A DNA stretch of 64,000 bases, taken from the NCBI RefSeq assembly GCF_900143545.1, contig NZ_FREV01000009.1:49800-113799 (forward strand), read 5' to 3'. Numbering within the stretch: position 1 is the first letter of the stretch; each line of letters opens with the position of its first letter. The translations under genes and the position numbers were made by a program. The notes below the pieces were generated by a model. The model did not search any database, was not told where the DNA came from, and saw only the letters and a list, made by a program, of their open reading frames with translations. Of this stretch, positions 32,826 to 41,860 are shown one piece after another. The stretch comes from Loktanella sp. Alg231-35. GTDB taxonomy: Bacteria; Pseudomonadota; Alphaproteobacteria; Rhodobacterales; Rhodobacteraceae.

Positions 32826-34042
32826 GCCGAGGTTTCCATGAGGTTAAGTGTTTCAGCAAAAAAGTCAGGACCACCAAAGTTGCCTGATTTCAGCGCCAGT
32901 GCGGTCCCGTTTGATGTGACCAATGGCACGCCCGCCGCTGCACGTGGACCGATAGTCAGTATGTCAGCGTCCAGCCCCGTAACAACTGCGCCCGATGTTT
33001 CACCGCCCGCCACGACGACACGTTGCACGCCCTTAGCGACCAATGCGGGCGCAAGACGGGCAAACAGTCCTTCAATCGCCTCCGCTGCGCGGTTCGTCCC
33101 GTGTTTGTCTTGAGTTGCGCGTACGGTTTCAGGATCGGCAGAGGAATAGATCAGCGGTGGCGCGTCTTGCGCCAGCACCCAATCCACCAGTTCATCCAGG
33201 TCATAGCCGTCCACAACAGCGTGATCCGCGTCAATCTGACGACTCGGCGCGATCGCGGCAAACCGCGCCACCTGTTCACGGGTCGCGCGGCTGCATGATC
33301 CGGAAAACACGACGCCTTGGCCCTTCACGGCAGCCCAGCTTGGAACTTTCGGCGCCATCCCAAAGTTTGCAGGCAAGCCCTGCGCAATGCCCGACCCGCC
33401 ACACAGTAACTTGGCCCCATCCGCCGCCTTGCCAATCTCAAACAGGTCACGGTCGCTGATGGCATCGGTGATTAGGTGACGGTTCCCGGCCAATTCCGCG
33501 CGGATCGCGTCTGCGCCGTTCAATACCGTCATAGCATCAATATGGCCAATGTCCCGCGTCGTTTGCGCGCCCAAAACGCGGCGCAAATCGGGGTCGGTCA
33601 TGGGCGTCAGAGGGTGATTTTCCATGCCGCTCTCGCTTAGCAATCTACCGCCGACGAACAAATGCCCCATATAGACGCTGCGCCCGTTTTCCGGGAACGC
33701 GGGGCAAACGATCACAGCCTCTGCTCCCAGTTTTTCGACCAATGCATCCAGTACCGGGCCGATATTGCCCCGCGCCGTGCTGTCAAAGGTTGAACAAACC
33801 TTCAAAACGATCTGCGTGGCGCCTTCAGCTAGTAACCAATCACACGCCGCAAGCGAATGCGCGACTGCGTCGTCCACAGGGGCCGTGCGCGATTTCAGCG
33901 CGACAACCCCTGCGCCCAAATCGAGATCCGCAGAGCTGCTCGGCACTCCGATAAACTGCGCCACGGACATGCCGGCCTCCGCTAGTGTCAGGGCGATGTC
34001 GGACGCACCCGTGAAATCATCCGCGATGACACCAATTTTCAT
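32822..34042 (-). CDS. otnK: 3-oxo-tetronate kinase, DUF1537/four-carbon acid sugar kinase family
   Basis: A 406-residue kinase. The N-terminal domain begins MKIGVIADDFTGASDIALTL, the DDxTGA substrate-binding signature of the family, and the C-terminal nucleotide-binding domain contains VVAGGETSGAVV, the GGxT/ETS loop. OtnK phosphorylates 3-oxo-tetronates (2-keto or 3-keto forms of threonate or erythronate) at C4. It overlaps OtnC and the metallo-hydrolase gene by ATGA. DtnK (D-threonate kinase) is an alternative in the same family, but the OtnC partner favours OtnK. Confidence 0.88.
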   Translation of the reverse strand: MKIGVIADDFTGASDIALTLAEAGMSVAQFIGVPSSSADLDLGAGVVALKSRTAPVDDAVAHSLAACDWLLAEGATQIVLKVCSTFDSTARGNIGPVLDALVEKLGAEAVIVCPAFPENGRSVYMGHLFVGGRLLSESGMENHPLTPMTDPDLRRVLGAQTTRDIGHIDAMTVLNGADAIRAELAGNRHLITDAISDRDLFEIGKAADGAKLLCGGSGIAQGLPANFGMAPKVPSWAAVKGQGVVFSGSCSRATREQVARFAAIAPSRQIDADHAVVDGYDLDELVDWVLAQDAPPLIYSSADPETVRATQDKHGTNRAAEAIEGLFARLAPALVAKGVQRVVVAGGETSGAVVTGLDADILTIGPRAAAGVPLVTSNGTALALKSGNFGGPDFFAETLNLMETSA

Positions 34043-34836
34043 GTGGGAATATCCTTGATCGGTCCGACGTCCAGTCGGTGAATATGATCGGCGAGGTCGG
34101 CCACAAAGTAGCTTCGCACCAGCGGGTCATGACCGGGAACAATCAGTTCGGGTTTGGACGCAAGGCGGCGCAGCGTGTCAAATCCTGCCATCATGTTTTC
34201 AAGGTCCACAACAATCGGGAAAGGTTTGCGCGCAAAGACGTTCTCATAGAAATGCGCCGCGTCCGAAGCCAGCACAATGCGCCCCACCTTGGTATTCACA
34301 CACACACATTGCAGCCCGCGACTGTGCCCGCCAATGTAATGCACGGTAATGCCCTCTGCCACCTGCGCCTCACCGTCATAAAACGTAACCTTGCCGGAAT
34401 AGAGCCGTTTGACCGCTTCGCAGATATGATCCGCCGTGAAGGGCATGCGCAGCGTGTCGTGGCACATGCACGGCCCCGTTGCATGGGCCATCTCGGCGGC
34501 TTGGATGTGCAGCGTGGCATTGGGAAACAGGTGCAGCCCGCCTGCGTGATCATAATGCAGGTGGGTGACGATGATCTTCGTAATGTCGTCGGGCGTGATG
34601 CCAAAGGGGGCGAGGGCTGTGCGCGGATCAAGACGGATGGGTCGCCCCCGCGCCTGTGCCTCGTCCGTGTCATAGCCAGTATCGACAAGGATAACCTCAT
34701 CCCCGTGCCGCAGCAGCCACATGAAATAGTCCATGGCGTGGGGCGCATCTTGCTTATCATCGAAAATGAAGCTGTCGGCGCGCGTGCGTTCGTTTCGGTC
34801 AGCATATTTAACGGCGTAGACTTCCCATTCAATCAT
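34039..34836 (-). CDS. MBL-fold metallo-hydrolase, lactonase-like
   Basis: A 265-residue metallo-beta-lactamase-fold hydrolase. The zinc motif HLHYDHAGG is intact and the later ligands are found in IGGHSRG, VLASDAAH and VPGHDP. The layout is that of the N-acyl-homoserine lactonase (AttM/AiiA) group; in a sugar-acid operon a more likely role is opening a sugar lactone to the free acid before oxidation. This role is inferred. Overlaps both neighbours by ATGA. Confidence 0.82.
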   Translation of the reverse strand: MIEWEVYAVKYADRNERTRADSFIFDDKQDAPHAMDYFMWLLRHGDEVILVDTGYDTDEAQARGRPIRLDPRTALAPFGITPDDITKIIVTHLHYDHAGGLHLFPNATLHIQAAEMAHATGPCMCHDTLRMPFTADHICEAVKRLYSGKVTFYDGEAQVAEGITVHYIGGHSRGLQCVCVNTKVGRIVLASDAAHFYENVFARKPFPIVVDLENMMAGFDTLRRLASKPELIVPGHDPLVRSYFVADLADHIHRLDVGPIKDIPT

Positions 34837-35123
34837 GATGTGACCTGCGCGTAGGTGGCTGCGGATTTCGACGCGATCATCGGGGCGACGAGCGCGTCGA
34901 AGGTCTTGAAATGGGCGCTGGCCAGATGGACGTCGAACGCGGCGCGATCTGTATATAGTTCGTACAAGAAGACCTCATTTGGGTGCGCTGGATCGGTGCA
35001 GACATCAAAACGATGACAGCCACCTTCATCTGCCAAAGACGTGGCTGCATTGGCCCGCATGGCTGGCATAAACGCTGCCCAATCGGACGGATTGATCTGG
35101 AACGTCACAATAACAGCAAACAT
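34833..35123 (-). CDS. Antibiotic biosynthesis monooxygenase (ABM) domain protein
   Basis: A 96-residue ferredoxin-like ABM/LsrG-type domain (MFAVIVTFQINPSDWAAFMP, then FLYELYTDRAAFDVHLAS, with the histidine that is usual in this family). Such proteins are cofactor-free oxygenases or isomerases of small enediol compounds; LsrG, for example, works on a phosphorylated C5 ketone. It lies between tctA and the metallo-hydrolase. Its step in this pathway is unknown. Confidence 0.78.
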   Translation of the reverse strand: MFAVIVTFQINPSDWAAFMPAMRANAATSLADEGGCHRFDVCTDPAHPNEVFLYELYTDRAAFDVHLASAHFKTFDALVAPMIASKSAATYAQVTS

Positions 35124-36637
35124 CAGGCGGCCTTTCTGAACACTCGGCTAGACGCGCGTTTGACGAAAGGGAACTGGCTCATGATGAGAGCAATGTTCAA
35201 GAGCAGCAAGATGCTCGCCACGGGGCGCGATGCGAACACAAGGATATCCCCGCCTGATATCAACAGCGACCGGCGGAAGGTCTCATCAAACAACCCGCCA
35301 AGGATTACCCCGATCACAAGCGGCGCGATGGGGAATTTCAGCAGGTTCATGAAATAGGCCACAAACCCCACGCCCAGCATCAGGTACAGATCATTGATGC
35401 CACCACCTACGCTGAATGATCCGATCGTGGTCAGCACCATCACGATGGGCAAGAACACGACCGGCGGTATACGCAGGATTCTCATGAACACGCGGGCGGT
35501 TAACAAGCCCATGATGAACATCGTGCACGACGCCAGCAACATGATCGCGACCACGCGCAAAATGATGTCGGGGTCGATTGTGGGACCCGGAATGATATTG
35601 TTAATCTTGAACGCCCCCATCAGCGCCGCGGCGGGGGGCGACCCTGGGATGCCCAGCACCAGCAGCGGGATCAACGCACCGCCAATGCAGGCGTTGTTGG
35701 CCGTTTCGGATGACAACAATCCCTCAACGCTGCCTTTGCCGAATTTATCGCCTTCTTTGGAGACGGTCTTGCCGACGCCGTAGCTGACCCAGCCCGCCAC
35801 GTCCTCTCCCACACCCGGCAGCGCGCCGACGCCCGTCCCAATGACGCCTGAGCGGGTAATCGTAGGCAGATAGCGCCGCACAGAATTGAAATTGGGGACG
35901 ATGCGGCCCTTCACTTGGGCCACTTTGCCGACTTCCATGTGACGCATACCCTCGATGATCTGGGGCACCGCAAAGGCCCCCATCAACACGGGCACCACTT
36001 GAAAACCTGACAGCATATAGGACCACCCGAACGTGTAGCGCGGCTCTGACAGCAGCGGGTCGAGGCCCACCATGGCCATCGCCAACCCAATTAGCCCCGC
36101 GATCCAGCCTTTGACGACCAGATCCTCGCTCATCAGCGTGCCCGACAGGAGGATGCCGAACAGTGCGAGTAGGGCTTTTTCAGGGCTGGCGATGTTCTTT
36201 GACAGCAGCAGCAACACCCAGACGAAGACGAGCAACGCAATGGTGCCAATCAACGTGCCGATAAAGCTGGCTGTGGTGGTCAGGCCCAATGCCTCACCTC
36301 CGCGTCCTTGTTTGGCCAATGGGTAGCCGTCCATCGCCGTGGCCGCAGACGCCGCCGTGCCGGGGATATTGAGCAAGATCGACGGATAAGACCCGCCATA
36401 TATCGCTCCGACATAGGCCCCAAGCAGCGCAATCAGCGAATAATCTAGCGGGATTTTGTTACCAAAGAACCCTGTCAGGATCGTCACGGCCAGCGTCGCC
36501 GTCAGCCCCGGCAAAGCGCCAAAGGTGATACCAAGGAACACGGATATGATCAAATAGGCATAGGTGAGTGGGTCCGCAACCAATGAGTAAAACGCGCTGC
36601 CAAAGCCGGACAATTGTGTGAGAACGAAATCCATCAT
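35123..36637 (-). CDS. tctA: Tripartite tricarboxylate transporter, large membrane subunit
   Basis: A 504-residue TctA-type permease with about 11-12 membrane helices. Motif FGALPGLTATLAVTILTGF near the N-terminus and IGTGVGALPGVGEDVAGWVS in the middle are the repeated PGxG signatures of the family; SPPAAALMGA is also typical. The start is ATG 36637 or the next codon but one, just after GGAGG, overlapping the end of tctB. Works with TctB and TctC as a secondary carrier for carboxylic acids. Confidence 0.92.
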   Translation of the reverse strand: MMDFVLTQLSGFGSAFYSLVADPLTYAYLIISVFLGITFGALPGLTATLAVTILTGFFGNKIPLDYSLIALLGAYVGAIYGGSYPSILLNIPGTAASAATAMDGYPLAKQGRGGEALGLTTTASFIGTLIGTIALLVFVWVLLLLSKNIASPEKALLALFGILLSGTLMSEDLVVKGWIAGLIGLAMAMVGLDPLLSEPRYTFGWSYMLSGFQVVPVLMGAFAVPQIIEGMRHMEVGKVAQVKGRIVPNFNSVRRYLPTITRSGVIGTGVGALPGVGEDVAGWVSYGVGKTVSKEGDKFGKGSVEGLLSSETANNACIGGALIPLLVLGIPGSPPAAALMGAFKINNIIPGPTIDPDIILRVVAIMLLASCTMFIMGLLTARVFMRILRIPPVVFLPIVMVLTTIGSFSVGGGINDLYLMLGVGFVAYFMNLLKFPIAPLVIGVILGGLFDETFRRSLLISGGDILVFASRPVASILLLLNIALIMSQFPFVKRASSRVFRKAA

Positions 36638-37392
36638 GACCTCCATAGCGGGCGAAGGGTGACGTAGTAGTGGTATTCGATTTGGCTAAAGATGATGCCG
36701 CCTCGGTTGGGCACATTCTGGCGAAACCCGAAGGCCATCGCGCAGACCAAAATCAACGGGGCAACCACGGCGAGCACAGGCACAAGGCGCAGCACACGGT
36801 CGCCCTTTGCATTGATCATCACCCAGACGGTCAACACGGCCCAGAGCACCAATGTGACCACATCATCGTCATGCACGCCCCACTCGGCCTGCGGCAGATG
36901 GGCGATAAAGGCGTAAGCGCCAGCCAGCGCGACAATGAAAGCGGCCAAAATCATCCGCTCAACGCGGCCTTGGTAAAACCCGAAAACTAACGCCGTGACC
37001 AAAAGCCCGCTACATGCGATGAAATCAACCCGTGGGACCAATCCGGCGACGTAGCAAAAGAGTATAACACCGATTGTGGTGAATCGCAGCGCCTCTGTGC
37101 TGTTCCAACCGATCCCAACGGCGCTGAATGCGCGTTTCGCACCACCCGCCTTGATGGCGATGAAAAGCAGCACAAAAGACAAAAGCAACAGCGCGGAGAA
37201 AATGCCGAGCGGCACAATTGCGGCGGAATTATACCAAGACGCCGATGCCACCCCTGCGCGGTTTCCACCCCAAAGCGGAATGTCGAACGTGCGCCACAAA
37301 AGACAAACCGACAGCGCCATAAGAACCAGCGCGCCCCAGAAATCGCGGGCGCGCAATACCGCAAGCTCATCGGACGTGGTTTCGTGTTGCAT
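36634..37392 (-). CDS. tctB: Tripartite tricarboxylate transporter, small membrane subunit
   Basis: A 252-residue protein with several hydrophobic segments (for example FWGALVLMALSVCLLWRTF near the start and VLRLVPVLAVVAPLILV near the end), in keeping with the TctB family, although it is longer than the minimal form of about 150 residues. Assigned from its position between tctC and tctA and from the topology. Confidence 0.82.
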   Translation of the reverse strand: MQHETTSDELAVLRARDFWGALVLMALSVCLLWRTFDIPLWGGNRAGVASASWYNSAAIVPLGIFSALLLLSFVLLFIAIKAGGAKRAFSAVGIGWNSTEALRFTTIGVILFCYVAGLVPRVDFIACSGLLVTALVFGFYQGRVERMILAAFIVALAGAYAFIAHLPQAEWGVHDDDVVTLVLWAVLTVWVMINAKGDRVLRLVPVLAVVAPLILVCAMAFGFRQNVPNRGGIIFSQIEYHYYVTLRPLWRS

Positions 37393-37422
37393 GGATGTCT
37401 TCCCTTGGCGGTCGCGTAAGGA

Positions 37423-37439
37423 CGCGAGGTAACCCCGCG
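37423..37439 (-). other. Stem-loop between tctC and tctB
   Basis: CGCGAGG and CCCCGCG flank a three-base loop, pairing with one A-C mismatch, in the 74-base space after the binding-protein gene. A hairpin in this place commonly protects the upstream mRNA or reduces read-through, so that more binding protein than permease is made. Confidence 0.4.
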
Positions 37440-37466
37440 CCCTGGAGAAATTTTGAATCAGCCGGC

Positions 37467-38474
37467 TTATGGCCGTTCGATGCCCAGGCTCATTGGATCG
37501 ACTGTTGTCGCGCCAAGCTCCTGCAGCGTGTAGGCAAAGTTTGCTTCCAGTGTTGTGAAAATTACCTGAGCTTCTTCACCATACTGACCGCCAACATCGT
37601 AGTTGTTGGCCGCGGCCCATTCGGCAACCACATCGGATGCGATGGCTTGTTCGAATGCTGCACCAAGGGCAGCTTTCACTTCGTCAGAGGCGGAATCGTG
37701 GATCGCAAAACCGATCGCTTGCTTCAGTGGCAGGTACGCATCCAAACCATCATAGATGTCGAATGCGGAGGGTACTGTGCCTCCACCGATGTCTGCACTG
37801 TCTTCTGTCAGCATAGCGAGTGGGCGCAGTAGGCCTCCTTCGATCAGCGCCGCTTGTTCAGCCAAAGATGTGACAACCAGAGCAACTTCGCCGGCAATCG
37901 CAGCCTCCTGGCCGGGGGCAGACCCACCGTAAGGCACGAACAGGAATTCAGCGTCCGCACCGTTCTGGATCGCGAGCAAATTCAGATGGTGGATAGACCC
38001 AGCACCGGATGCCGCCGCAGGGATCGTTCCAGGTGCCGCTTGAGCTGCATCAACCAGTTCTTGCAGCGTTGTGTAAGGGCTGTCGGCTGGAACCGAGATC
38101 AGGTCAGGCGAGCCGCCAACAATGAACGGATACCAGAAATCGAAACGCTGGTCCCAACCGCCCTGAACCGCAGCTGTGACGTTGGATTCAGACAGACCAA
38201 CCAACGTGTAGCCATCGTCGGGCTGGTTCTGAACGTAGACCATACCATTAGAACCGGCGACGCCGCCTGTCTGATTGATAACGTTGATCGACACGGGAAG
38301 GTGCTTCTCCATTTCCGCCATGATCATGCGGTTGATGCTGTCGGTGCCGCCACCGGCACCCCAAACAACAGCCGTCGTGATGTCACGGAATGGGTAGTCC
38401 TGTGCGGTAGCAGCTGTTCCCAGCCCTGTCGCCAATGCGGCTGCAGCCGCCAGTTTCACAAGATTGAACTTCAT
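37467..38474 (-). CDS. tctC: Tripartite tricarboxylate transporter substrate-binding protein (Bug family)
   Basis: A 335-residue periplasmic protein. It has a signal peptide (MKFNLVKLAAAAALATGL, cleaved near ATAQDYPF) and the Bug signature VVWGAGGGTDSINRMI, where the usual G-G-xxD contacts the substrate carboxylate; PFIVGGSPD and VPADSPYTTLQELV are further family marks. ATG 38474 follows GGGAGGA; the longer frame lacks a signal peptide at its start. First gene of the minus-strand unit, facing the DH-Gfo-GntR unit across 131 bases. Confidence 0.88.
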   Translation of the reverse strand: MKFNLVKLAAAAALATGLGTAATAQDYPFRDITTAVVWGAGGGTDSINRMIMAEMEKHLPVSINVINQTGGVAGSNGMVYVQNQPDDGYTLVGLSESNVTAAVQGGWDQRFDFWYPFIVGGSPDLISVPADSPYTTLQELVDAAQAAPGTIPAAASGAGSIHHLNLLAIQNGADAEFLFVPYGGSAPGQEAAIAGEVALVVTSLAEQAALIEGGLLRPLAMLTEDSADIGGGTVPSAFDIYDGLDAYLPLKQAIGFAIHDSASDEVKAALGAAFEQAIASDVVAEWAAANNYDVGGQYGEEAQVIFTTLEANFAYTLQELGATTVDPMSLGIERP

Positions 38475-38525
38475 TTTGTTGGTCCTCCCAGACGCAAGGT
38501 GTTTGTTATTGCATTTCATTGCGTA

Positions 38526-38541
38526 TGCATTAAATGATGCA
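38526..38541. promoter_or_regulatory. Candidate GntR operator in the tctC-dehydrogenase divergent region
   Basis: TGCATTAAATGATGCA is a 16-base near-palindrome with TGCAT/ATGCA arms in the region between the two divergent units. Size and symmetry suit an FCD-type GntR dimer, and such a regulator is encoded at the end of the plus-strand unit (40722). Confidence 0.5.
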
Positions 38542-38605
38542 CTGTCAACTTTTCGGTTTCAATTCCCCGAAAATCTGTAAAAAAACCGAATGCAACGAGG
38601 GCCAC

Positions 38606-39697
38606 ATGACCAAGAAATTTAACATCGCAGTCTTTCACGGGGATGGGATTGGCCCAGGAATTATGGGGCCGACGGTCAAAATCCTGACCCAAATGGCGGA
38701 TGCTTCATCTGGCTATGATCTGATCTTTCAAGATGCCCCAGCTGGCGCCGCCCACTACGCCAAAACGGGCGAATCGCTGCCTGATGCGTCCATGGACACC
38801 GCCCGCAACGCCGATGCGATCCTGCTTTCGGCGATGGGTTTGCCCGACGTGCGCTACACCGATGGCACCGAAATCTCTCCACAGATTGACCTGCGCAAGG
38901 CGTTGACGTTGTTTGCCGGTGTGCGGCCTGTGACCGTGCGCAAGGGCCAGCGCACGCCACTGAACCTGCCGGCTGGCAAAGAGATTGATTTTGTGTTGAT
39001 CCGCGAAAGCACCGAAGGGTTGTTTCATTCCCAAGGCCGCGGCGCGGTGACCGACAACGAAGCCCGCGAGACTCTGCTGATCACGCGTGATATCTCCGAA
39101 AAACTGTTCCGCTTTGCTTTTGATCTGGCGCAGACGCGCAAGCAAGCTGGCCGTGGACCGGGCAAAGTTACCTGTGTGGACAAAGCCAACGTGTTCCGCG
39201 CCTTCGCCTTCTTCCGAGAGCTGTTTGACGCCGAAGCCGCCAAGCACCCGGACCTCACGTCCGATCACGCCTATGTTGATGCGACCGCCCTTTGGATGGT
39301 TCAAAAACCGTGGGATTTTGATGTTATGGTCACGGAGAATATGTTTGGCGATATCCTTTCCGACCTTGGGGCGGGCCTGATGGGCGGCCTTGGCCTTGCT
39401 CCATCCGCAGACATCGGACTGGATCATGCGGTATTCCAACCGTGCCACGGATCGGCCCCCGACATTGCGGGTCAAGACCTTGCGAACCCATTTGCAATGA
39501 TTCTGTCGGCAGCGATGATGTTGGATTGGCTTGGCATCAAACACGACAACGCGGCGATACGGGCAGATGGCAAACGCTTGCGCGAAACGGTTGAGGATGT
39601 GGTTGCCAGTGGCACGTACTTGACCCGTGATCTGGGCGGTACGGCAGGAACAGACAAGGCTGCGGGTGCCGTGCTCGACGCGCTGTTTGTGTCATGA
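38606..39697 (+). CDS. Isocitrate/isopropylmalate dehydrogenase family protein
   Basis: A 363-residue NAD(P)-dependent enzyme of the beta-decarboxylating dehydrogenase family, which oxidises a 2-hydroxy acid, often with loss of the beta carboxylate. Seen: [10 protein letters not shown] at the start, [14 protein letters not shown] (substrate Arg/Glu region), [17 protein letters not shown] with the metal aspartates, and [20 protein letters not shown] for NAD binding. The family also includes tartrate and D-malate dehydrogenases, so a C4 sugar acid is plausible given OtnK/OtnC nearby. ATG 38606 has GAGG upstream. Overlaps the Gfo/Idh gene by ATGA. Confidence 0.87.
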   Translation: MTKKFNIAVFHGDGIGPGIMGPTVKILTQMADASSGYDLIFQDAPAGAAHYAKTGESLPDASMDTARNADAILLSAMGLPDVRYTDGTEISPQIDLRKALTLFAGVRPVTVRKGQRTPLNLPAGKEIDFVLIRESTEGLFHSQGRGAVTDNEARETLLITRDISEKLFRFAFDLAQTRKQAGRGPGKVTCVDKANVFRAFAFFRELFDAEAAKHPDLTSDHAYVDATALWMVQKPWDFDVMVTENMFGDILSDLGAGLMGGLGLAPSADIGLDHAVFQPCHGSAPDIAGQDLANPFAMILSAAMMLDWLGIKHDNAAIRADGKRLRETVEDVVASGTYLTRDLGGTAGTDKAAGAVLDALFVS

Positions 39698-40725
39698 ACG
39701 ACGCGCCAAGCCTGCGCGTGGCCTGCGTTGGTGCCGGCTATTTCAGCCAGTTCCATTACGGCAGCTGGGCGCGGATGGATGATGTTACCATTGTGGGGTC
39801 CTGCAATCGCGACATCGCCAAGGCAAAAGACACTGGCCTGACCGCCTATAGCGATCTGTCTACTATGCTGGTCGAACAAACACCTGACCTGTTGGACGTG
39901 ATCCTGCCTCCCGTAGCGCACGCCGAAACCATCCGCACCGCGCTGGCGGCGGGGATCAAATGGATCATTTGTCAAAAACCGTTTTGCGTAGATCTCGCCG
40001 AAGGCCAGGCCATTACCGCAGAGGCCGATGCCGCAGGTGCTACGATCATTGTACACGAAAATTTCCGCTTTCAGCCTTGGTATCGCGCGATCAAAGCGGC
40101 GATTGATAAAGGAGCAGTGGGCGATCTTCGTCAAATCACCTTCCGCCTGCGCCCCGGCGACGGCCAAGGTGCGGAAGCCTATCTAGACCGTCAGCCCTAT
40201 TTTCAGGATATGCCGCGTTTCTTGGTGCATGAAACGGCTGTGCATTGGGTCGACACGTTCCGCTATCTGCTTGGCAATCCGTTGTCGGTCTATGCAGACC
40301 TGCGCCGTGAAAACCCGGTGATTGCCGGCGAAGACGCGGGCTACATCCTGTTGGACCACCCTAACGGTGTGCGCGCGCTGTTCGATGGTAATCGCACCCT
40401 TGATCACGCTGCCGACAACCTGCGCCGCACCATGGGCGAGGCCTTGGTTGAAGGCACGCAAGGCACTATCAGCCTATCCGGCGACGGGTCCGTCTGGTTG
40501 CGAAAATTCCATACGCAAACACAAACCGCGCTGTTGCATGCAGACACATGGGACAGTTTTGGCGGTGATTGCGTCCATGCTTTGCAAAGCCATGTTGTGT
40601 CAGGCATATTGCACGGTACGGCGCTGGAAAACACGGCCCGCGACTATTTGGAAGTCGTCGAAATTGAGACCGCGGTTTACGCCTCGTCTGAGGCTGGCCG
40701 CAAAATCGAGTTGGACACCATATGA
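39694..40725 (+). CDS. Gfo/Idh/MocA family oxidoreductase
   Basis: A 343-residue protein with an N-terminal Rossmann fold (LRVACVGAGYFSQFHY) and a C-terminal alpha/beta domain. The family KP motif is present as IICQKPFCVDL (usually EKP) and the catalytic-region ETAVHWVDTFRYL contains the histidine often seen at H176-like positions. Members oxidise sugars, cyclitols or their acids with NAD(P). It is flanked by ATGA overlaps on both sides. Possibly responsible for the first oxidation in the pathway. Confidence 0.87.
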   Translation: MNDAPSLRVACVGAGYFSQFHYGSWARMDDVTIVGSCNRDIAKAKDTGLTAYSDLSTMLVEQTPDLLDVILPPVAHAETIRTALAAGIKWIICQKPFCVDLAEGQAITAEADAAGATIIVHENFRFQPWYRAIKAAIDKGAVGDLRQITFRLRPGDGQGAEAYLDRQPYFQDMPRFLVHETAVHWVDTFRYLLGNPLSVYADLRRENPVIAGEDAGYILLDHPNGVRALFDGNRTLDHAADNLRRTMGEALVEGTQGTISLSGDGSVWLRKFHTQTQTALLHADTWDSFGGDCVHALQSHVVSGILHGTALENTARDYLEVVEIETAVYASSEAGRKIELDTI

Positions 40726-41399
40726 ACAAAGTTCTTCGCAAGCAGATGAGCAGCTCGCAGCGTGCCTTGCTTGAGCTTCGCGAAAAGATCTTTGCAGGCG
40801 AGCTCGCGCCGGGGTCCGACCATTTGGAATCTGAACTCGCCGAACAGTTGAGCATGTCACGCACCCCCGTCCGCGAGGCGGTTTTGATGCTCGAAGGTCA
40901 GGGTCTGTTGGAATTGCGCCCGCGCAAAGGCATTCGGGTCGTGCCGTTGTCACCTGAGGATATGGAAGAAATCTACGATGTCTTGACCGAACTCGAAAGC
41001 CTCGCGGCAGAGTGCGCGGCAAGGGCGTCGCACAAAGAAGAAGACTTACGGTTTCTTTCGACCGCAATTGACGACATGGATGTGGCCATTGCGAATAGCG
41101 ACTTGGACGCGTGGGCGGATGCAGATGACCGGTTTCACACTGAACTTGTTCGGCTTGGCGGCAACAGCCGGGTAAATTCAATTGTTCATATGATGAGTGA
41201 CCAAGTGCGGCGCGCACGTATGACGACACTCTTCATGCGCCCACTACCGACGAAATCTAACGAAGATCATCGCAAGGTATACGAAGCCATTAAAGACGGG
41301 GAATCACAAGTCGCCCGCGATACACACCGTGAACACCGATTGCATGCCAAAAGGATTATCGTTGAGTTGCTGAAAAAGCACCGTTTACGGTTTCTCTAA
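40722..41399 (+). CDS. GntR family regulator, FCD subgroup
   Basis: A 225-residue regulator with a GntR winged helix (ESELAEQLSMSRTPVREAVL) and an all-helical FCD domain. Putative metal or ligand residues of FCD are kept: DDRFHTELVRL, SNEDHRKVYEAI and DTHREHRLHAK. Last gene of the plus-strand unit, likely controlling both divergent units through the palindrome at 38526-38541, with a pathway acid as effector. Confidence 0.9.
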   Translation: MNKVLRKQMSSSQRALLELREKIFAGELAPGSDHLESELAEQLSMSRTPVREAVLMLEGQGLLELRPRKGIRVVPLSPEDMEEIYDVLTELESLAAECAARASHKEEDLRFLSTAIDDMDVAIANSDLDAWADADDRFHTELVRLGGNSRVNSIVHMMSDQVRRARMTTLFMRPLPTKSNEDHRKVYEAIKDGESQVARDTHREHRLHAKRIIVELLKKHRLRFL

Positions 41400-41860
41400 G
41401 CCTAGTTCTCAAAACAAGTCATTCAAACGTCTCACCCAACTTTTCCTTTGTCCCGGCCATCTTCGCGAAGGCGTCTGCCATAGTGTCGTTTTAGGGATTG
41501 GTCAGGCACGACCGTTTGCTAAGACGGTACACATGGATTTGGTCTGCTTCCCCGAACATAAGGTGACTTTTGTTGCCTATCAGACTGTGGAGACTTCGGC
41601 CAAACCAACCCAGCGCAATAGGCAAATGCAACAAAGCCGCCCTTTGTCTTTACTGCAGCATCGGTCAAGTTGGGCTCAACGCGGTCATCCTCTGCGACCG
41701 AGATAGAACCCGCAACTTGGTGCGGGCAGCCGTGAAATTCCCAACAGCTCTTCTCATATCACCGGTATGTGATGAATCCTGAACTCTGAGTGAATGGGTT
41801 CCCGCTAACCTCCCTACTGACGCGCGCATGTTGCGGCGCAAAAACCGGGGGAGAATCGTG
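41400..41860. repeat. Gene-free gap with dispersed repeat fragment
   Basis: No supported gene in this 461-base interval. GCAGCATCGGTCAAGTTGG followed by GCTCAAC at 41655-41680 matches the fragment at 31444-31470 with few changes. The end of the interval gives GGGGGAG as the ribosome site of the P460 gene. Confidence 0.45.

Noticed and set aside
34078..34854. 258-codon plus-strand frame opposite the metallo-hydrolase
   Set aside because: The minus strand has the HxHxDH zinc motif and ATGA overlaps; the plus frame is a by-product of GC-rich codon use.
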